Assembly: GCF_014203325.1 (NCBI RefSeq)
Contig: NZ_JACHIV010000001.1
Coordinates: forward strand, 1,179,501-1,243,500
Length of the DNA: 64,000 nt
DNA from: Saccharopolyspora gloriosae
Lineage (GTDB): Bacteria; Actinomycetota; Actinomycetes; Mycobacteriales; Pseudonocardiaceae
Direction: 5' to 3'
In this document: positions 32,780-41,436 of the stretch, piece by piece
Layout of the letters: each line of letters starts with the position of its first letter
Numbering within the stretch: the first letter of the stretch is position 1
Notes under the pieces: generated by a model
The model's input: the letters and a program-made list of their open reading frames with translations, nothing else
Database searches by the model: none
Told to the model about the DNA's origin: nothing
Made by a program: the position numbers and the translations under genes

Positions 32780-33361
32780 ATGAGCAGGCAGCGGGCGTTC
32801 GAGCAGATCGACTCCGTCGCGCGCGCCGACGTGCTGGCCGCCGCGGCGGCGCGTCGGCCGCTCGGGCCGACCGCCCTGGCGGAGAAGTACGGCAAGAACG
32901 GCGAGTGGGCGCGGGACGTGGTGCTCCGCGCCGCCGACGAGTTCGGAGCCGAGTTGCGGGCGGCGAGCGCGGAATCGCCGTTGCGCGGCACCGGGTCGCT
33001 GCACGAGCGGTTCGGGGCCACGGAGAAGCAGAACACCGCACTGCTCGAAGCCGCCGTGGTCGCCGAGCTGCGCGCCGCCGCGGACCTCGGCCGTCCGTAC
33101 GACGCCGACGACCTGGCCGCCAGGTTCGGCGATCACCCGCTGCCCGCGAACACGCTCATCGCCGTCGCGGGGGCGTCCGACGCGCGCGAGGCCGCCCGCG
33201 ACGGCCGCCCGCACACGCCGGCCGCGCTCGCCTCGAAGTACGGCTTCTCCTCGACGCGCGCGAGGGAGCTGATCGGGTTCGCCGCGCTCGCGGACGCGCG
33301 GGAGGCCATCGATGGCGGCGGCTCCCACACCGCCGCCGAGCTGGCCGCCGCTACGACATGA
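32780..33361 (+). CDS. HTH-like repeat ORF, segment 1 (array fragment)
   Basis: 193 codons from an internal ATG to a TGA created by the first one-base loss. It carries about five repeat units (LAEKYGKNGEWARDVV, LAARFGDHPLPANTLI, LASKYGFSSTRARELI). The last 4 residues before the stop are out of frame. There is no ribosome binding site, so independent expression is doubtful. It may equally be read only as part of the upstream polypeptide if the TAG is suppressed. Confidence 0.4.
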   Translation: MSRQRAFEQIDSVARADVLAAAAARRPLGPTALAEKYGKNGEWARDVVLRAADEFGAELRAASAESPLRGTGSLHERFGATEKQNTALLEAAVVAELRAAADLGRPYDADDLAARFGDHPLPANTLIAVAGASDAREAARDGRPHTPAALASKYGFSSTRARELIGFAALADAREAIDGGGSHTAAELAAATT

Positions 33362-33530
33362 GCCGTCGTTGGGCGTCCGAGCGGATCGAGGACGCCCGCG
33401 ACACCACCGGGCTCGTGCAGCCCTGGCCGTTCACCCGGGTCTCCCGTCCGCTGGGCGACGACCTCGGCACCGCCTCGGGCGCCGCGCAGCGGGCTCGCGC
33501 GCAGGTGCACGCCGCCGTGGAAGCGGGCCG

Positions 33531-35555
33531 CAGCGCACCGCGGAGGAGCTGGCCGAGACCTTCGGCAAGCCACGAGCGCGGGCCTTCGACCAGATCGACC
33601 AGGTCGCCCACGCCGACGTGCTGGCGGCATCCGGACGCGGTGACCAGTACGACTCCGAGGCGCTGGCCGCGAAGTACGGCATGGACCTCGGCTGGGCCGG
33701 TCGTCGGATCAGTGACGCGTTCGCGTTCGAGCACACCAGGAAGAACGCCGCCGCGCTGATCCAGCGGTACGTCCGCGACGGTCGGCCGATCGGACCGGAG
33801 TCGGTGCAACGATCGGCCGCCGAGCTCGGCGTCCGGCCGGACACCGTGAACGACCTGATCGCCGACGTCGCGCAGCACGACGTGATCGTCGCGACTCGGA
33901 CCACCGTGCCGTACTCGGCGGCGCAGCCGGCCGAGCGATACGCGCGGACCGAGGACTGGGCCGCGCTGCAGATCACCGCCGCCTTGATCCGCGAGACGCT
34001 GGCGCATCCCCGCGTGGTGCACCACAAGTTCGGGTTGAGCCGCACGGCCCAGCGGCAAGCGGTGCGGGAAGCGGTGCGCACCTTCGCACTGCGCACTCCT
34101 TTCGACGACCTGCACCGCCGAAGGCTCATCAACGCCGGGGACTCCGGCGGCACCGCGGACTACGAGCGCGAGCTCGATACCGATGATTCCGACAGCGATG
34201 ACTCCGACGACCTCGTGCGCGGAATCCGCGTGACGGATCTGAGCCGTCGCTTCGGGGTGGCCGTTGACAGCGTCGAGCAGCAGCTCAGCTCGGCGGCGCG
34301 CCACCTCGCCCGCGCGGCGGCGGACGGGCAGGTGCCCTATTCGGCGACCGAACTGGGTGAGAGGTTCGGCAAGGATTCCAGGTGGGGTTTCGACCGGATC
34401 GGTGCCGCGATGCGCGCCGATGCGGGCGATGACCGGGTCGACACCGCCGCTTCGGCCCAGCGGTACGGAATCAGCGTCGCGGCGGTCGAGCACCAACTCG
34501 TCGCGGACGGTCTCGCCGACGTTCGCGCGGCGGGCGACCGGATCGTGTACGGGTACGACGGCCCCGGGGCCGCCGGGTGGGAGCAACAGCTGCGCGAACT
34601 CGGTCTTCCTCGCACCCTCGAAGAATTGACCGGACCCCTCGGCCTCGGCCGGGAAGAAGGACTGTTCTGGATCGGTGCCGCACTGCTCGCCGGTCAACAG
34701 CCGCTGCGCTCGACCGAGACCGTCGCCCAGCAGTACGGGATCGGCGAGGCGGAGGCCGAGCACCTGGTGCAGACGCTGACGACCGTCGAAGCGCTGGCGA
34801 TGATGGTGAGGTCCGCGGGAAGAGCGGAAGTCGTGCAGCGCCTGTCCGCCAGAACCGGCAGGACGGAGAAATGGGTCGACGACCGGAGGGAGGAGGCCGC
34901 CCTCTACTACCTGCGAGGCGCTGGTGAGCGGTCGAGCAGTGGGGACACGTTCACCGCCGCTTCGCTGCTCAGGCTGGCCACGACCTTCGAGGTGGACAGC
35001 GGCCGGCTGCGCGACCGGGTCAACAGCGCCGCGGAGGCCGAGCTCGCGCCGGACCCGGCCGGTCCGGCGCCGTACAGCGCTGAGGAACTCGCCGAGCGCT
35101 ACCACATGGTCGTCCGGTGGGGCGAAGACCGGATCTCGCGTGCCGCGCGCGATGATGCTCGCGCAGCGGTGCGGGACGGCGCGGCCCCGCACGCCGTCGA
35201 GGCGCTCGCTCGGCGGCGCGGCATCGGCCGCGACGTGGCGGAGCGGGCCATCGCCGCCGCGGTGCTCGACGACGCGCAGGCGGCCGGCCGGTCGCACGCC
35301 ATCGCCGAGTTCGCTCAGGGCTACGGCCTCGACACGGGAGCTCTGGACCGGCACCGCGATGCCCTCGCCCGGCTCGACGTGCGCGAGGCGGCGGATCGCG
35401 TGCAGCCGATCGGCGATGGGGTGCTGGCCGAGAAGTACGGCAGGAGCCGGTCTTGGGCGCTGGAGCAGATCGACGCCGCCGCGGGTGAGTTCCTGGCTGA
35501 CGCCGCGTTGGCCGTTCAAACGACCCACAACGACCTGGCGGCGATGTTCGGATAG
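33531..35555 (+). CDS. HTH-like repeat ORF, segment 3 (array fragment)
   Basis: The longest intact part of the array: about 16 repeat units over ~674 codons, ending at the second TAG. Examples are LAETFGKPRARAFDQI, LGERFGKDSRWGFDRI and LAERYHMVVRWGEDRI. The frame stays open upstream to 33312, but those ~73 codons do not continue the repeat; the real reading comes from the +1 frame at 33349-33530. No convincing RBS is seen. The DNA-binding or protein-binding role of the repeats is unknown. Confidence 0.45.
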   Translation, partial: QRTAEELAETFGKPRARAFDQIDQVAHADVLAASGRGDQYDSEALAAKYGMDLGWAGRRISDAFAFEHTRKNAAALIQRYVRDGRPIGPESVQRSAAELGVRPDTVNDLIADVAQHDVIVATRTTVPYSAAQPAERYARTEDWAALQITAALIRETLAHPRVVHHKFGLSRTAQRQAVREAVRTFALRTPFDDLHRRRLINAGDSGGTADYERELDTDDSDSDDSDDLVRGIRVTDLSRRFGVAVDSVEQQLSSAARHLARAAADGQVPYSATELGERFGKDSRWGFDRIGAAMRADAGDDRVDTAASAQRYGISVAAVEHQLVADGLADVRAAGDRIVYGYDGPGAAGWEQQLRELGLPRTLEELTGPLGLGREEGLFWIGAALLAGQQPLRSTETVAQQYGIGEAEAEHLVQTLTTVEALAMMVRSAGRAEVVQRLSARTGRTEKWVDDRREEAALYYLRGAGERSSSGDTFTAASLLRLATTFEVDSGRLRDRVNSAAEAELAPDPAGPAPYSAEELAERYHMVVRWGEDRISRAARDDARAAVRDGAAPHAVEALARRRGIGRDVAERAIAAAVLDDAQAAGRSHAIAEFAQGYGLDTGALDRHRDALARLDVREAADRVQPIGDGVLAEKYGRSRSWALEQIDAAAGEFLADAALAVQTTHNDLAAMFG

Positions 35556-35603
35556 GACGGGGAGTGGGTCCGGCGCACCCGCCGCACCGCCGCACGATCC
35601 CAT

Positions 35604-36071
35604 GTGCGGGCGTCGGTGGATCGTGGCCAGTGGTGCGCTGCTGACGAGTTGCGAGCTCGGTACCGGATCAGCAGGGCCGACGCCGACGAGGACCTCATGG
35701 CCGTCGTCCTCGACCACGCGCTGACGAGGGCGCGCAGCGGTTCCCCGGACACCGTCGACCAGGTGTCCCGGCGGTACGGCTTTTCCTCCGATGCGGCGAG
35801 TTTCGTCGTCGAACGGCTCGCGCACGAGTACGTGGACCGCGTCGACGGTCGTCCCGGGTACGCCAAGGTGGCCGGGGAACTCGGGCTGAGCGAGGCGCAC
35901 GTTCGCAACGAGGCGCTGCAGTACGCGCGCGAGGCACGGGAGAACTTCGAGCCTTGCACTCCCGGCGAGCTCGCCGACCGGTACGGCCTCAGCCGGAACG
36001 AGGCCGAGAGCGTGCTCGACTACGCCGAGAACGTCGCGGACGATTCCGATTTCGACATGGAGTGGGAGTAG
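35604..36071 (+). CDS. HTH-like repeat ORF, segment 4 (array fragment)
   Basis: 155 codons from a GTG to the terminal TAG. It contains the last four repeat units (LRARYRISRADADEDL, VSRRYGFSSDAASFVV, VAGELGLSEAHVRNEAL, LADRYGLSRNEAESVL) and an acidic tail. In-frame repeat sequence also lies between the upstream TAG (35553) and this GTG, so the ORF start is arbitrary. Confidence 0.4.
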   Translation: MRASVDRGQWCAADELRARYRISRADADEDLMAVVLDHALTRARSGSPDTVDQVSRRYGFSSDAASFVVERLAHEYVDRVDGRPGYAKVAGELGLSEAHVRNEALQYAREARENFEPCTPGELADRYGLSRNEAESVLDYAENVADDSDFDMEWE

Positions 36072-36218
36072 GCGGCGGTGGTGGACCGCGGGCCTTCGAG
36101 ACCGGTGAGCGGGGCCGCCCGTGGGGGGTTCCCCGCTGCGCCCGCCGCCGTCCGAGACCGCTCGCGCCCCCCAGGTCCACGATGACGAGGACTTCCCGGG
36201 CCGCGAAGGTGCGCACGA

Positions 36219-37511
36219 ATGACCGAGGTGATGATGAGCGACGATCTTGCCCGTCGGGGCGCCGAGTGGCTGGAGCGCACGTACGGCGGGCTGGTCACCC
36301 TCACCGGTGACGAGCCGCTGCGGGACGGGGCGCGGACCGCGCTGTTCGCCTGCGATTACGCGGCCGGTTCCAGCGAGCCGTTGCTGGCCGCCACCATCGC
36401 CGTGCCCAAGGACGGCGGGGAGCCCTTCCCGGTGGCCAACGCCGATCCGCTGGACGAGGAGATCAACGGCTCCGCCGCCGCAGGGGCGTGGCGCTGGCGG
36501 AGCAACGCGCGGGGCTGCCTGATCGCCACCGACGCGGCGGTGGACCGCTTTCCCGCCTCGGCGCTGCCGTGGGAACCGATGGACGAAGCACCGGGCTGGT
36601 GGGGCCGGATGCTGGCCGCGCACTTCCCGGGCGCCGAGCTGAGCACCTGCTCGACCTGGCAGGACGCCACCTCAGTGATCCTGGAGGGCGGACCGGGCAC
36701 CCGGGGCGTGATGTGGCTGCGCAGGCAGCTCGGCGGGGTCGAGATCACCGGGCACCTGCTGTACGCGTTCCACGACGAGGACCAGGTGATCGTCCTCGAC
36801 GGCCAGCGCGGAACGCTGGCCGGCCTGGACGACGACGAGGTCGTGCAGATCGAGGTGGCCCGCTTCCACCGCCCCCTGCCCGGGGCCGTCGAAGTCCTCG
36901 CGCTGCCGTGGGAGGGCGTCGCCCCCGACCTGGAATCCGCGATCGGCAAGGCGGAGAGCTGGCTGGACCACGCCTACGGCGACGACGCGGTGCTGGTCGA
37001 GCCGGACGCCGCGGACGAGACCGAGCGGGGCTGGCTGTTCGCCTGCACCACGCCGCGGTTCCTGGAGTCGGGTGACTGGCGGGACCAGATGCTCGACGCC
37101 GCGCTGGTGGTGCCGAAGGAGCAGGGCGCCGTTCCGTTCGGATTGCCCAACAACGACCCGTGGGCCTACCTGTCCCAGTGGGACGAGGGCGACGAGGACC
37201 TGCCCGAACCGCCGCTGCCCGCCAACGCGGCGTGGTACGAGCCCACGGTGCGCGAGCTCGGTGAGCCGCTGAGCACTTCCGAGCACCAGCGCTGGGGCGA
37301 CGTGCTCTCCGAGCTGTCGGAGGCGCCGGAGGGCGCCAGGGCGCTGGTGTGGGTGCGCCGCAAGGACGCCCGCGAGCGCGAAACGGTGGGCAACCTGCTG
37401 GTCGCGACGCAGCGGGACGGCGGGGTGCGACTGGTGGACTCGATGGCCGAGGAGGGCCTGCCCGCCTTCGACCAGGCGCCGCTGGGACTGCACGTCGTGC
37501 GCTTCCAGTAG
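36219..37511 (+). CDS. Duplicated YrhB/Imm35-like + papain-fold-like protein, candidate immunity protein
   Basis: 430 residues made of two tandem copies of the same two-module unit. Copy 1: residues ~12-88 (AEWLERTYGGLVTL, ALFACDY, ATIAVPKDGGEPFPVAN), then ~95-232 (TCSTWQDATSVI, RGVMWLRRQLGGVEITGHLLYAFHDEDQVIVLDGQRG). Copy 2: ~240-322 (AESWLDHAYGDDAVLV, WLFACTT, AALVVPKEQGAVPFGLPN), then ~330-430 (RALVWVRRKD...GNLLVATQRDGGVRLVDS). The first halves resemble YrhB/Imm35-type immunity folds. The second halves resemble the papain modules of the giant protein but are degenerate: copy 2 lacks both the Cys and the His. ATG 36219 has GAAGGTG upstream. The gene is immediately downstream of the toxin array and 30 bases before the next gene. 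Confidence 0.6.
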   Translation: MTEVMMSDDLARRGAEWLERTYGGLVTLTGDEPLRDGARTALFACDYAAGSSEPLLAATIAVPKDGGEPFPVANADPLDEEINGSAAAGAWRWRSNARGCLIATDAAVDRFPASALPWEPMDEAPGWWGRMLAAHFPGAELSTCSTWQDATSVILEGGPGTRGVMWLRRQLGGVEITGHLLYAFHDEDQVIVLDGQRGTLAGLDDDEVVQIEVARFHRPLPGAVEVLALPWEGVAPDLESAIGKAESWLDHAYGDDAVLVEPDAADETERGWLFACTTPRFLESGDWRDQMLDAALVVPKEQGAVPFGLPNNDPWAYLSQWDEGDEDLPEPPLPANAAWYEPTVRELGEPLSTSEHQRWGDVLSELSEAPEGARALVWVRRKDARERETVGNLLVATQRDGGVRLVDSMAEEGLPAFDQAPLGLHVVRFQ

Positions 37512-37541
37512 CGGGTGCGCACCGGATACGAGGAGGCCGAA

Positions 37542-38180
37542 GTGGACGAGCAGGCCGGGACCGACGACGAGGCCAGGACCGACGACCAGGTCTGGGAGGA
37601 TGCGCTGGCCGACGCCGCCGAGCGCGCCGAGTTCGGGGAGGGCGACCGCTGGCACTTCCTGCTCGACCCCGCTTGGGAGGACAAGGACGAGCCGCCGCCC
37701 GCCGCGGCCGTCGTCGGTGGCTGGTTCGTCGAGGGCGGCGGCGACACGGCCCTGTTCCGGGCCAATCCGCACTACGAACCGTCCCGGCCGGGCCTGCCGA
37801 CCGACCCGGTCGATGCCGCCCTGCAACTGGCGGTCGAGGACCGCGCCGACGGCGCCGAGGTGCTGGAACGGCTGTCGCAGGTGGTGCTGGGCCTGGCGGT
37901 CGACGCGGAGGGCAGGACGGTGGTGACCGAGTCCCCGGACGACGCGCTCTCCGTCTTGGTGGCCACGTCCCCGGTGCACCGGCGCCGCGTACCGGACGCG
38001 CGGTGGGTGGAGGTGACGGTCGACGAACTGGCCGGCGGACTGCCGGCGGCGGGACTCGACGTGCTGCTGAATCCGGGAGCTCCGGCGTCGATGCGGATCG
38101 AGGCAGCGGCGCTCGGGGACGCGTTCGCGTCCGCGGCCGGACCCCCTGGTGCGCAGGAGCAGCCCGTGCGCGCCGACTGA
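37542..38180 (+). CDS. Type VII secretion system-associated protein, SseB-like
   Basis: 212 residues from GTG 37542, chosen because AGGAGG lies 5 bases upstream; an in-frame GTG at 37515 has no comparable RBS. The stretch DEPPPAAAVVGGWFVEGGGDTALFRANPHYEPSRPGLPTDPVDAALQLAVE matches my memory of the family labelled T7SS-associated protein in actinomycetes: a short W-x-hydrophobic-GG-W module, then NP-x-Y-x-PS, then PTDPVDAA. An SseB-type C-terminal part follows (LSVLVATSPVHRRRVP, WVEVTVDELAGGLP). Acidic N-terminus, no signal peptide. It is likely a cytosolic accessory of the ESX substrate. Confidence 0.65.
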   Translation: MDEQAGTDDEARTDDQVWEDALADAAERAEFGEGDRWHFLLDPAWEDKDEPPPAAAVVGGWFVEGGGDTALFRANPHYEPSRPGLPTDPVDAALQLAVEDRADGAEVLERLSQVVLGLAVDAEGRTVVTESPDDALSVLVATSPVHRRRVPDARWVEVTVDELAGGLPAAGLDVLLNPGAPASMRIEAAALGDAFASAAGPPGAQEQPVRAD

Positions 38181-38343
38181 TGCCGGTGCGGCGTCACGGA
38201 TCTCGGGGTGCACGGGCGCACCGCTACGGCGTGGGCGGGGCAGCGAAATCTCCACTCGTTCCACGGCGAAAGCGCTGCCGGAACGGCCGGTCCGACCTCG
38301 ACGACCTGCCGGGGAACGTCGATGGCGCGGCGCGTGCGGACGC

Positions 38344-39711
38344 TCAGCTGGTGGTGGTGACGTCGAGCTCGCCGCCGAGGTCCGTGGACCACTCGTGCCA
38401 CGGCCCGCTCGAGGGGCTGTCCTGACGGGTGCGCGTCAGGCTCCCGTCCCTGCCGATCCCGTACACGACCATCTTCCCGGCGGAGTCCTTCACCGCGGCG
38501 GTCAGCTCGGCGAGATCACCTTCGTGGGGCTGCCAGGGGTACCACCTGAAGCGTTGCGACTCGGACTGCCAGCTTTCGTGGACGGCTCCGTTCGCGTCGC
38601 GGGCGAACAGCACCAGAATCCCCGTGGCGCCCGTGGCGACCATCGGCCGACCGGCGAACGCGCCGGGTTCGCTGCGCCACTGCCGCCAGGTCCGCCAACC
38701 GCTCCAGACGTTGGTCGCGGTGTCGCGTTCGCTGCTCTGCACGATCTCGCCGTCGGGGCCTTGGGCGAACAAGTGCAACTTGCCGAACTCATCGAGGATC
38801 ACCGACGGCGAGGTGGCCGCTATGCCGGGCACCTGCTGCGCCGGGTTCCACTCGTCCGCACCGAGGGCGGCCTGCGCGTGCGTCCGCACCACTCCGTCGC
38901 CGCCCAGCGCGAAGAGCTTCAACGTGTGCTGGGAGTCGACGTGCACGACCGGATCGTCTTGGATCGGGGGCCCGGGGATTTCCCGCAGTCCGGTCCAACC
39001 GCCCTCGTCGGCCCGGCTCTGGTGGGTCTCCCAGAGCCCTCCCGCGGTGGAACGGGCGAACACGTGCAGCCTGCCCGTGGCGTCCTGCGCCGCCGCGGGC
39101 GTGCCGATCAGCTGCGCGCCGCCGAGGTCCTGCCACGTGCCCGGCGCCGAGGCGTCCGCTTCCACCTGCGGGTTGTACGACAACGAGCCGTCGGCGCCGA
39201 TCACGAACGCCGCCATCCGCTTGTCCGAGTCGGGCACGGTCACCGGGTTCCCGGCGGCGCTCCCGCCGAGGTCGGTCCACCCGGCCATCTCGTCCTGCGC
39301 GGGCGCGATCTGGTGGGTGCGCACCACGGTGCCCTGCTTGCTCCTGGCGAGGTGGGTCAGTCGCCACTTGCCGTCCAAGACCGCCCGCGCCGCGGGGTCC
39401 CTCGCGTAGTCGGGCCGGAACCCGTCGGACGGCCCGTCCTCGAGCGGTGCGACCGGCGAGCCGGGGAAGCTCTCGTCATCCAGGGTCACCGCGTTCGGCA
39501 CGAACCAGCCGACGAGCAGGATCGGCGTCGCGAGCAGCGCGGCTCCGAGGAGGCAGACCGCCGCCAAGCGCTTCCGATCACCGCTGCGGGCGCGAATCCT
39601 GGGCAGGGGAACGGTCGGAGCGTCGTCGGCCCCGGTCCACCGGGTCGTTTCTGAGGAATCGCGTCCGTCCGGTGAGCGTCCGGACTGATCGTTGACCGAG
39701 AACAGCGGCAC
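38344..39711 (-). CDS. Membrane-anchored PLL-type beta-propeller protein
   Basis: 455 residues from GTG 39711, which has GGAGG 6 bases upstream; the frame extends to 39729. A short cytoplasmic Arg-rich stretch (RIRARSGDRKR) precedes one membrane segment (AVCLLGAALLATPILLVGWFV). About 350 residues of repeated propeller blades follow: GRLHVFARSTAGGLWETHQ, HTLKLFALGGDGVVRTHAQ, GKLHLFAQGPDGEIVQSSE, GILVLFARDANGAVHESWQ and KMVVYGIGRDGSLTRTRQ. This is the pattern of PLL/DUF346 propellers (fucose lectin-like). Type II topology places the propeller outside. It is convergent with the T7SS operon, and a role in surface carbohydrate binding is only inferred. Confidence 0.75.
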   Translation of the reverse strand: MPLFSVNDQSGRSPDGRDSSETTRWTGADDAPTVPLPRIRARSGDRKRLAAVCLLGAALLATPILLVGWFVPNAVTLDDESFPGSPVAPLEDGPSDGFRPDYARDPAARAVLDGKWRLTHLARSKQGTVVRTHQIAPAQDEMAGWTDLGGSAAGNPVTVPDSDKRMAAFVIGADGSLSYNPQVEADASAPGTWQDLGGAQLIGTPAAAQDATGRLHVFARSTAGGLWETHQSRADEGGWTGLREIPGPPIQDDPVVHVDSQHTLKLFALGGDGVVRTHAQAALGADEWNPAQQVPGIAATSPSVILDEFGKLHLFAQGPDGEIVQSSERDTATNVWSGWRTWRQWRSEPGAFAGRPMVATGATGILVLFARDANGAVHESWQSESQRFRWYPWQPHEGDLAELTAAVKDSAGKMVVYGIGRDGSLTRTRQDSPSSGPWHEWSTDLGGELDVTTTS

Positions 39712-40323
39712 TGGAGACCTCCACGACACGCCATTGGGCCATTCAGGTTCGAATTTACCACTGTTCGAAACCGGACATTACGCACGGTTGATGCTTTCCG
39801 GAACGGGCCGCCACGTGAGCAGGCAATACGTTGCCCCTTTGGAGGTACTCACCGGTGCGTCCAGGTTTCGCAGGGTAGGTGCCGCCTCGTGATCCACCTC
39901 GGACGCGGTCCGTGCTGGTGGTGTCCCGCGATCGGGCGTGCGGCCGGGAGCGGGCCCGACCCGTGGCGGCGTTGGAAGAATGCCGCAACGGCATGGTTGC
40001 TCGCGCCTCCGACGAGGAATGCGAACGTCCATTGTGGACGTCGTTCGGCCGCGGACGTGGGCGAACCGGATCGCGGACGTGGCCGGGTCGCGATCGCCCG
40101 GCACCGTGGCGCGCTCGGCCGGCCGAATTCGCCGGTGCCGTTGTTCGCGATTCGCGAAGAATGCGCGACGAGTGGTCGAGGAGCCCATTCGACGCTGTTC
40201 ACCGCGCGGCAATTCAGGAAGATTTCAACCGTCGTGCAAGGTATCCGTGGAATGTGCGGTGACCGGGAGATCCGGCGGAACGCTTCCTCTCGCGTGCTTC
40301 TCGGTACCGCCTAGCCGAACGGC
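39712..40323. other. Intergenic region without a recognisable gene
   Basis: About 600 bases between the propeller gene (leftward) and the end of the kinase gene (leftward). It must hold the propeller promoter. The A/T-richer stretch at ~39725-39800 is the likely site. I see no RNA gene or conserved ORF. Confidence 0.5.
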
Positions 40324-41436
40324 TCAGCCCGCGTGCAGCGGCAACCGGACCTCGAAGCGGCATCCGCCCGGAACGTTGCGCACCGACACGTTGCCCCCGT
40401 GGGCCCGCACGACCCCCTGCGCGATGGACAGCCCGAGCCCGCCGCCCCGCTCGGCGCCGGGTGCGCGTTGCCCGCCCCGCCAGCCCACGTCGAACACCGA
40501 GCTCAGGTTCTCCGGCGGGATTCCGCCGCACTCGTCGGAGATCCAGACCATCGCCCAGCCGTGCTCGACCAGCACGTCGATCGACACCGTCGTGTTCGCA
40601 GGCCCGTACTGCATCGCGTTCATCAGCAGGTTGTTGAACACCCGGGTCATCGTCCGGTCGTCCACCGCGGCGGTGACCGGCTCGACGCGGTTCGGCCGCA
40701 GCCGGATCGAGCGCTGGTCGGCCAGCACGTCGAGACCGGCCACCACGTCGCTCAGCAAGTCGTCGAGCGCCACCTCCCGCAGCGTCAGGCGCAAGGTTCC
40801 GGCCTGGAGCTGGGAGAGCTCGAAGAGGTCGTCGACCATGCCGGTCAGCCGATCGGCATCCCCGCGGATCTTGCGGTAGTAGCCCGGCACGTCGTCGGCG
40901 ACGCCGTCCTCCAAGGACTCGGTCATCGCCCGCAAGCGGGCCAGCGGGCTGCGCAGGTCGTGCGAGATCCACGCGACCAGCTGCCGCCGGGACGCCTCCA
41001 CGGCCTGCTCGCGGTTGCGGGACTCCGCGAGCTTGGCGCTGGTCACGCGCAATTCCCGGGCCAGCTCGGCCAGTTCCGCGGTCGGCGGGTCGTCGGCCAG
41101 CTGGAACCGCTGGTTCTGGCCGAACGCGCGCGCGGCGTCGGTCAGCTGCCGGCTGCCCCGCACGACCGAGCGGCCGAGCAGCAGTCCGATCCCGATGGAG
41201 ACCAACCCGGACACGAGGTTCGCCGCCAGGTTCGTCGATGCGGGCAGCTGATCCGTCTGCCCCACCAGCACGATGGTGAACGTGCTCGCGTTCAGCGCGC
41301 ACACGGTGATCACGACGACGGCGACCAGGGACACCTCGACGGAGTGCCGCCGGAGCACGCGCAGCACCGCTGCGCCGATCAGGCCGATCCCGACGGATTC
41401 GCAGATCGCGATCAGCGCGATCACCAGCGGATTCAC
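40324..41436 (-). CDS. Sensor histidine kinase
   Basis: 370 residues. The GTG at 41436 overlaps the regulator stop as GTGA. Two hydrophobic hairpins (LVIALIAICESVGIGLIGAAVL, VSLVAVVVITVCALNA and LAANLVSGLVSIGIGLLLG) are followed by a short HAMP-like linker, the H-box WISHDLRSPLARLRAM with His in SHD, an N-box (FNNLLMNAMQYGP), a G1-like ISDECGGIP and G2 GGGLGLSIAQG. It is complete and has no large extracytoplasmic sensor domain, so the signal may be membrane-derived. It pairs with the OmpR-type regulator upstream. Confidence 0.92.
   Translation of the reverse strand: MNPLVIALIAICESVGIGLIGAAVLRVLRRHSVEVSLVAVVVITVCALNASTFTIVLVGQTDQLPASTNLAANLVSGLVSIGIGLLLGRSVVRGSRQLTDAARAFGQNQRFQLADDPPTAELAELARELRVTSAKLAESRNREQAVEASRRQLVAWISHDLRSPLARLRAMTESLEDGVADDVPGYYRKIRGDADRLTGMVDDLFELSQLQAGTLRLTLREVALDDLLSDVVAGLDVLADQRSIRLRPNRVEPVTAAVDDRTMTRVFNNLLMNAMQYGPANTTVSIDVLVEHGWAMVWISDECGGIPPENLSSVFDVGWRGGQRAPGAERGGGLGLSIAQGVVRAHGGNVSVRNVPGGCRFEVRLPLHAG

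Larger units (their letters stand above)
32717..36071 (+). pseudogene. Decayed array of ~28 HTH-like repeats, probable lost C-terminus of the giant protein
   Basis: Starting at the codon after the giant gene's TAG and in the same frame, the sequence encodes repeats of ~38 residues with consensus xPxTaeeLAerYGmsrxwAxxrIxxAxxADvraAaxdG. The repeats continue through three frames. The first switch is at ~33349 (AELAA|RYDMSRRWAS, one base lost from a C run), the second at ~33530 (EAGR|QRTAEELAE, one base lost). At 35553 a TAG replaces what repeat alignment predicts as Lys (MFG*DGEWVRR against YGKNGEWARD). The last unit ends at a TAG at 36069. There is no RBS at the start; the first ATG (32780) lies inside the LAERFGMS motif. 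Undamaged, it would add about 1118 residues. An Asp/Ser stretch (DTDDSDSDDSDD) sits at ~34175. Confidence 0.75.

Noticed and set aside
32780..33361. An independent gene starting at ATG 32780
   Set aside because: No RBS is present, the ATG is inside a repeat core (LAERFGMS), and repeat sequence continues upstream to the previous stop codon and downstream in other frames.
40214..41302. Alternative minus-strand frame overlapping the histidine kinase, and the extended 621-codon frame 40324-42189
   Set aside because: The first is out of frame with the kinase motifs. The second reads through the regulator gene in the wrong frame before reaching the kinase start at 41436.
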